DNA of 38,693 nucleotides from NCBI GenBank assembly GCA_017475895.1, contig JAFVEQ010000004.1, positions 1 to 38,693 on the forward strand. The letters are read 5' to 3'. The first letter of the stretch is position 1; each line of letters opens with the position of its first letter. The notes under the pieces were generated by a model. The model saw nothing but the letters and a program-made list of their open reading frames with translations. It was not told the DNA's origin and did not search any database. Source of the DNA: Rickettsiales bacterium (lineage in GTDB: Bacteria; Pseudomonadota; Alphaproteobacteria; Rickettsiales; UBA1997). The translations under genes and the position numbers were made by a program. This document shows positions 34,365-38,693 of this stretch, in pieces.

Positions 34365-36197
34365 ATGTATGATAATAACTTTTTGAATTTACTAAAAGAA
34401 AAGATAGTTTTGTCCGATGTTATCAGCAGAAGTGTAAGATTGATAAATAGAGGGCGAAACAAGGTTGCCTGTTGCCCGTTTCACAAAGAAAAAACACCAT
34501 CTTTTAACGTAAATGATGATAAAGGTTTTTATCATTGTTTTGGTTGTGGAGCACATGGAGATGTGATAACATTTACGATGAACCAAGACGGTTTATCCTT
34601 TAAGGATGCTGTTGAAAAATTAGCAACAGAAAATGGGATAGAATTGCCAAAATTAAAAAACAGCACAAAAAACAAAGAGGAATTGGATACAATACACATA
34701 GTACAAGATATAAACGAAAAATCTTGTCTATTTTTTCAAAAATGTATATTTGAGAATATTGGTAAAAGAGGTTTAAATTACATAATAAAAAGGGGCTTGA
34801 ATACTGATAGCGTGAAAAAATTTAAGATAGGTTTTGCTCCTGATGATTTTGCCTCACTTATTGAATATTTAAAAAGTTGTGGTTTTAGTGAAAAACAAAT
34901 GGAATTGGCGGGAGTTGTAGCAAGAAACAACAACGGTAACTATTATGACAAGTTTAGAAATAGAGTGATGTTTCCGGTTCTGGATAAAAATGGTAAAGTT
35001 ATAGCATTTACCGGTAGAGTCATAAATAAAGATGATATGCCTAAATATATGAATTCGCCGGAGACAGCAATTTACCATAAGAGTGATGTATTATTTAACT
35101 ATTTTTTTGCTAAAAAAAGCATATATGACAACAAAAATGTTATATTGGTTGAAGGTAATCTTGATGCCATAACTTTGTCTGTAAACGGTATAGAGAACGT
35201 TGTTGCACCTATGGGAACAGCGATAACATTAAAACAAATTGAAATTCTATGGAAGGCAACTGACGAAATAATTGTGTGTTTGGATGGAGACTCGGCTGGA
35301 CAAAAGGCTTCACTAAGATTGGCAAATCTAGTTCTACCAATACTAACACCAATGAAGAACATGAAGTTTGTATTTTTGCCAAAAGATCAGGATCCAGATG
35401 ATTTCGTTAAAAATAACGGTAAAATGGTATTTTTAGATTATATAAACGATCAAAATAACTGTTTTTCGCTATCAGAATTTTTGTGGAAAAATGAGATATC
35501 TACGATAAAATCATTAGAAAATAACAAGTATATAACTCCAGAGGAAAAAAGTTTACTAGAAACAAAGTTTAGCACCATTACAAAACAAATAAACGATCCA
35601 CTTGTTTCAAAAAACTTTGAAGATTTTTATAAAAGACAAATATTTTTAATAAGTAAATATACCGGTAATAAGAAAGCTACAAATTACAGAACCTTAACAA
35701 AAATTGACTACAAAAAAAACGTTAAATCCATAAATAGTGTAGATCTGTTAAAACAAAATGTAATTAATATTGAAAAACAAATGTTTTCTTTGATGATTAG
35801 CTATCTACCAGTTGTGGATCAGATTTTTCAGACATACAATGTTGATATGTTTAATATGGAGTATACTGATAGCAAGTCAAATGAATTGATTGGTATATTT
35901 TTAAAACTATATGAGGCAAATGATATAGAAAATAAAGAATTGTTGTTAAATATACTTGAAAAAAATAATTTTAATGACTATATTATTAACAGTGGTAGAT
36001 ATAACCACATTTTAGATAGTAAAAAAGTTAACTACTTGTATAGTTTAGTTATTGAAAGAAATATAAATACACTTGAAATAGAGGTGAAAAATTTGTCTTT
36101 CAAAAATGATAATGAAAGTAAAAGAAAAAATATAATGAATGAGCTGGATGAGTTAAGGAGTAAAAAAAATACACTTGATGATGATTTTAATTATTAA
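34365..36197 (+). CDS. dnaG: DNA primase DnaG
   Basis: DnaG makes RNA primers for replication. The 610-aa protein has an N-terminal CHC2 zinc finger ([14 protein letters not shown] and [13 protein letters not shown], about residues 38-67), the primase core with [20 protein letters not shown], and a TOPRIM domain with VEGNLDAI (Glu263) and the [11 protein letters not shown] and DPDDFV acidic motifs. A C-terminal region of about 170 residues should be the DnaB-interacting domain. It is directly followed by rpoD, the conserved half of the rpsU-dnaG-rpoD operon; rpsU is missing here and its place is taken by division genes. Confidence 0.97.
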   Translation: MYDNNFLNLLKEKIVLSDVISRSVRLINRGRNKVACCPFHKEKTPSFNVNDDKGFYHCFGCGAHGDVITFTMNQDGLSFKDAVEKLATENGIELPKLKNSTKNKEELDTIHIVQDINEKSCLFFQKCIFENIGKRGLNYIIKRGLNTDSVKKFKIGFAPDDFASLIEYLKSCGFSEKQMELAGVVARNNNGNYYDKFRNRVMFPVLDKNGKVIAFTGRVINKDDMPKYMNSPETAIYHKSDVLFNYFFAKKSIYDNKNVILVEGNLDAITLSVNGIENVVAPMGTAITLKQIEILWKATDEIIVCLDGDSAGQKASLRLANLVLPILTPMKNMKFVFLPKDQDPDDFVKNNGKMVFLDYINDQNNCFSLSEFLWKNEISTIKSLENNKYITPEEKSLLETKFSTITKQINDPLVSKNFEDFYKRQIFLISKYTGNKKATNYRTLTKIDYKKNVKSINSVDLLKQNVINIEKQMFSLMISYLPVVDQIFQTYNVDMFNMEYTDSKSNELIGIFLKLYEANDIENKELLLNILEKNNFNDYIINSGRYNHILDSKKVNYLYSLVIERNINTLEIEVKNLSFKNDNESKRKNIMNELDELRSKKNTLDDDFNY

Positions 36198-36211
36198 TTT
36201 TAGGAGAAATA

Positions 36212-38455
36212 ATGGTTGCAAAAACTGAGAAGACAAAAAATACCACCAAGGAATTATCGGCGGAAAAAAAACATAAGGTAGTTAATGACATAAAAGCAAA
36301 AACAGTTTCTAAAGAAAAAAAAGAAGATAAAAAACAAAAGGTTGACGTTAAAACTGTAAAACAAACAAAGACTAAAGCGGTCAGCAAAAGTAAGGAACAA
36401 ATTAAAAAAACAATTCCAAATAAAAACAGCATTAAAACCGATATAAAAAAGACGGTTAGTAACGAACGGGTTGTTAAAAATACTGAAAAAACAAGTGTAA
36501 ATGTAGTAAATAACGATGATAAAGAAGAGTTAAAAATTAAGAAAGAACTAATGGCAGAGGGGTTAAAGAATAAGTTTTTAACTGTCGAGTATGTAAATAA
36601 TAAAATAGGTGACAGGATAAAAGACCCTAAAAAAATAGCAGAAATAATATCGTTTTTAGAAAGTGTTGATATATCGGTTGTAAGAAATGAAGAGGAACTA
36701 AATACATTTAATAAAGCGGATGGTTTAGATGCAGATCAGCAAAAAGAAACATTTTTATCAAAGAGCACTGAAGATCCTGTAAAGTCTTATTTGAAATCAA
36801 TGAATAATATTGATCTACTTACAAAAGAGGAAGAAATAAGTATTTCAATGAGAATTGAAAATAGTAGATTGAACATAATAAAAAAGATGTACAGGATACC
36901 GTTTATATTAAAGTATATATTTGATTGGTACAACGGACTTTCGAATGGTACAATTCTGTTGAGAGATATAATAAAAATAGATGAATCAAAAACAAATGAA
37001 GCGGACAATGATGTTGATTTAAGCACCATAAACACGCTTGATATAGTTAAGGATATTGAGGAAAAGGAGAAGGATGAAAATTCCATAAGTTCAATATTTG
37101 ATGATGATGAATTAACGGACAAAGACAAGAACGATGGGGATGATGAACTGGATTATCTTTTTGATGAAGATGAGGACGACGATGAAAACGGTGAAGGTGG
37201 TGATTCAAATACCTGTGTAGCGACAGTGGAGAAGTCCCTATTGCCAAAGGTGTTAACATCTCTAGAATCTGCTGTATCAATAGTTCAAAAAATACTATCA
37301 AATCTAGACGAAAGAGGTATTTTAAACGCAAATAATCCAAAGGTTGAAACATTATTCGGTGAATTGTACAAAAAAATAGTAGAAATACCGTTGAATGAAG
37401 ATATAATAACAGACATTTTAAAAGAGTTATACAAGGTCGAAGACAAAATAATGGACATAAATAAAGGTTTATTTGCTTTGGCCAGTGATGAGGGTATAAG
37501 CAAGGTAGAGGTTTTGGATAACTTCAAGGGTATATACGGTGAAGAATGGATTAAGGAGCTGGAAAAACTAAAAGATAACAGATGGGATAGTTTCATAAAA
37601 AATAACAGAGACAAAATAATTGAAAGTGCTGAGCGGATCAATAAAATTATGAAAATAATTGGACTTGATATAGAAACATTTACGGCATTTCTGAAGGAAA
37701 TAAAAATAGCAAAAAAAGAGGAAGATGCAGCTAAAAAGGAAATGATTTCAGCCAACCTAAGATTGGTAATTTCAATAGCAAAAAAATATACCAACAGAGG
37801 TCTACAGTTCTTGGATCTGATACAGGAGGGAAATATTGGATTGATGAGGGCTGTGGATAAATTTGAGTACAAAAAAGGCTACAAATTTTCCACCTATTCC
37901 ACATGGTGGATTAGACAGGCAATGACTAGAGCTATAGCCGATCAGTCAAAAACCATTAGAATTCCAATACACATGGTGGAAACCATTAATAAAATATCTA
38001 AAACATCAAGACAGCTAACGCAGGAACTTGGTAGAGTGCCAACGGTGGAGGAAATAGCAAACAAGCTATTGATTCCTGCTGATAAGGTTAGAAAGGTGTT
38101 GATGAATACAAAAGATCCGGTTAGTCTTGATTCTCCGTTGGGAAATGATGAGGGAGACGGTACAGTTGGTAATTTCATTGAGGATAGTAAGGTCGTTTCA
38201 CCATTTAAGGCTACGTCCTACAATAATTTAAAGGAAATAACAACTGGTCTTCTGTCAAATTTGACCCCCAGAGAGGAGAGAGTTTTAAGAATGAGATTTG
38301 GAATAGGTATGGATTCCGATCACACGCTGGAGGAAGTGGGAAAACAATTTTCTGTTACTAGAGAGAGAATAAGACAGATAGAGGCTAAAGCTTTGCGAAA
38401 ATTGCAACATCCAAAAAGAATAATTAAGTTAAAGCAATTTATGGAAGATAGATAA
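36212..38455 (+). CDS. rpoD: RNA polymerase primary sigma factor RpoD
   Basis: This is the main sigma factor. From about residue 110 the 747-aa protein has region 1.1 ([18 protein letters not shown]), region 1.2 ([20 protein letters not shown]), a strongly acidic non-conserved insert around residues 290-335 (a long Asp/Glu run), and region 2 ([20 protein letters not shown] and [20 protein letters not shown]). Region 3 follows, then region 4 ([20 protein letters not shown] and [17 protein letters not shown]). The first 105 or so residues are a Lys/Thr/Val-rich, low-complexity extension before region 1.1, longer than in E. coli (613 aa total). It has an AGGAG ribosome binding site and follows dnaG by 14 bases. 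Confidence 0.97.
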   Translation: MVAKTEKTKNTTKELSAEKKHKVVNDIKAKTVSKEKKEDKKQKVDVKTVKQTKTKAVSKSKEQIKKTIPNKNSIKTDIKKTVSNERVVKNTEKTSVNVVNNDDKEELKIKKELMAEGLKNKFLTVEYVNNKIGDRIKDPKKIAEIISFLESVDISVVRNEEELNTFNKADGLDADQQKETFLSKSTEDPVKSYLKSMNNIDLLTKEEEISISMRIENSRLNIIKKMYRIPFILKYIFDWYNGLSNGTILLRDIIKIDESKTNEADNDVDLSTINTLDIVKDIEEKEKDENSISSIFDDDELTDKDKNDGDDELDYLFDEDEDDDENGEGGDSNTCVATVEKSLLPKVLTSLESAVSIVQKILSNLDERGILNANNPKVETLFGELYKKIVEIPLNEDIITDILKELYKVEDKIMDINKGLFALASDEGISKVEVLDNFKGIYGEEWIKELEKLKDNRWDSFIKNNRDKIIESAERINKIMKIIGLDIETFTAFLKEIKIAKKEEDAAKKEMISANLRLVISIAKKYTNRGLQFLDLIQEGNIGLMRAVDKFEYKKGYKFSTYSTWWIRQAMTRAIADQSKTIRIPIHMVETINKISKTSRQLTQELGRVPTVEEIANKLLIPADKVRKVLMNTKDPVSLDSPLGNDEGDGTVGNFIEDSKVVSPFKATSYNNLKEITTGLLSNLTPREERVLRMRFGIGMDSDHTLEEVGKQFSVTRERIRQIEAKALRKLQHPKRIIKLKQFMEDR

Positions 38456-38498
38456 ACGTTAATTTTTTGATTAATCGATTTTATGCTTAAATTCCACA

Positions 38499-38527
38499 AG
38501 GGCATTCTCATTTTATGAGAGTGCCCT
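38499..38527 (+). terminator. Hairpin terminator after rpoD
   Basis: A 13-bp stem AGGGCATTCTCAT/ATGAGAGTGCCCT (one G-T pair) with a TTT loop lies about 45 bases past the rpoD stop. It is followed by ACCCTTT rather than a clean T run, so it may act with a trailing T-rich stretch at 38541-38549 or be bidirectional. Confidence 0.75.
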
Positions 38528-38618
38528 ACCCTTTGGTGCTTTTTATTTTCTAATCTGTCCACTTTAAACCAAGGTTAAAAATCAACAGTTTTTTTGATGA
38601 ATATGTAATATTTATTAC

Positions 38619-38663
38619 TTCTTATTTTATTCTTATTTAATTCTTATTTTATTCCTTTTTTTA
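38619..38663. repeat. 11-bp tandem repeat array at the window edge
   Basis: Units TTCTTATTTTA, TTCTTATTTAA and TTCTTATTTTA follow head to tail at 38619-38651, then a degenerate copy to about 38663. The 11-base period is close to one DNA helical turn, so the A/T tracts are phased. The rest of the 238-base tail after rpoD holds no ORF or RNA gene that I can see. Confidence 0.75.
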
Positions 38664-38693
38664 TTCTCTTTAAATGATTAAATTACATTAATA

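Noticed and set aside
37285..37872. 195-codon minus-strand ORF opposite rpoD
   Set aside because: It is antisense to conserved sigma regions; its Ser/Leu/Ile-rich composition is the mirror of the coding strand.
1..38693. CRISPR arrays, insertion sequences, prophage genes or a recoded genetic code
   Set aside because: No spaced repeats, transposase or integrase motifs or phage genes were seen. TGA ends the coaD fusion and the SPOR gene, so TGA is a normal stop.

Overview
The window is about 38.7 kb of compact, strongly AT-rich (by eye near 30% GC) bacterial chromosome. It holds 31 loci on both strands, with no gap over 260 bases and no tRNA, rRNA, CRISPR array or insertion sequence that I can see. 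Gene content points to a host-associated, Rickettsiales/Holosporales-like or gut-commensal alphaproteobacterium: a VirB8-VirB9 pair, a eukaryote-type isoleucyl-tRNA synthetase, an alphaproteobacterial DHQ motif in MurG, an AddA helicase-nuclease and low GC. A radical-SAM ribonucleotide reductase activase, a flavodoxin, a bifunctional AdhE and Pgi suggest a fermentative, low-oxygen life. This placement is inference from gene content, not from a tree. TGA is used as a stop, so the genetic code looks standard.

Layout. (1) 23-7779, minus: rpmF-plsX-fabH-ybeY-addA-54-aa membrane protein-der, a tight operon for ribosome, lipid, RNA-processing, repair and ribosome-assembly genes. (2) 8036-9259, plus: pgi, facing a lone MFS transporter (minus). 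(3) 10621-12784, minus: an Asd/USG-1-like protein, a GcvH-like protein and NrdG. The first has lost its catalytic Cys and His, and the second has lost its lipoyl-lysine. (4) 12876-21088, plus: a packed operon virB8-virB9-prfA-RDD protein-coaD/kinase fusion-yraN-murG-parvulin isomerase-rlmB-prepilin peptidase, followed by ileS under its own likely promoter. (5) 23721-29029, plus: flavodoxin, dnaK and adhE as single units, each pair separated by a clear intrinsic terminator; adhE carries a one-base frameshift. (6) 29108-33172, minus: a secretion/pilus inner-membrane platform (GspL/PilM-N-like, GspM/PilO-like, a signal-peptide protein with a GspB/C-like tail) and a cysteine-rich exported protein. 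(7) 33295-38455, plus: SPOR protein-FtsB/DivIC-dnaG-rpoD, an operon joining division, replication priming and the primary sigma factor.

Most genes are housekeeping. The unusual points are the CoaD-kinase fusion (resembling the animal CoA synthase arrangement), the neighbouring active-site-dead ASADH and lipoyl-dead H-protein homologues beside nrdG, the ileS missing its C-terminal region, the frameshifted adhE, the orphan VirB8-VirB9 pair, and the partial T2SS/T4P-like platform with its peptidase 12 kb away. No clearly new defence or mobile system is visible. The best candidate for something undescribed is region 3.
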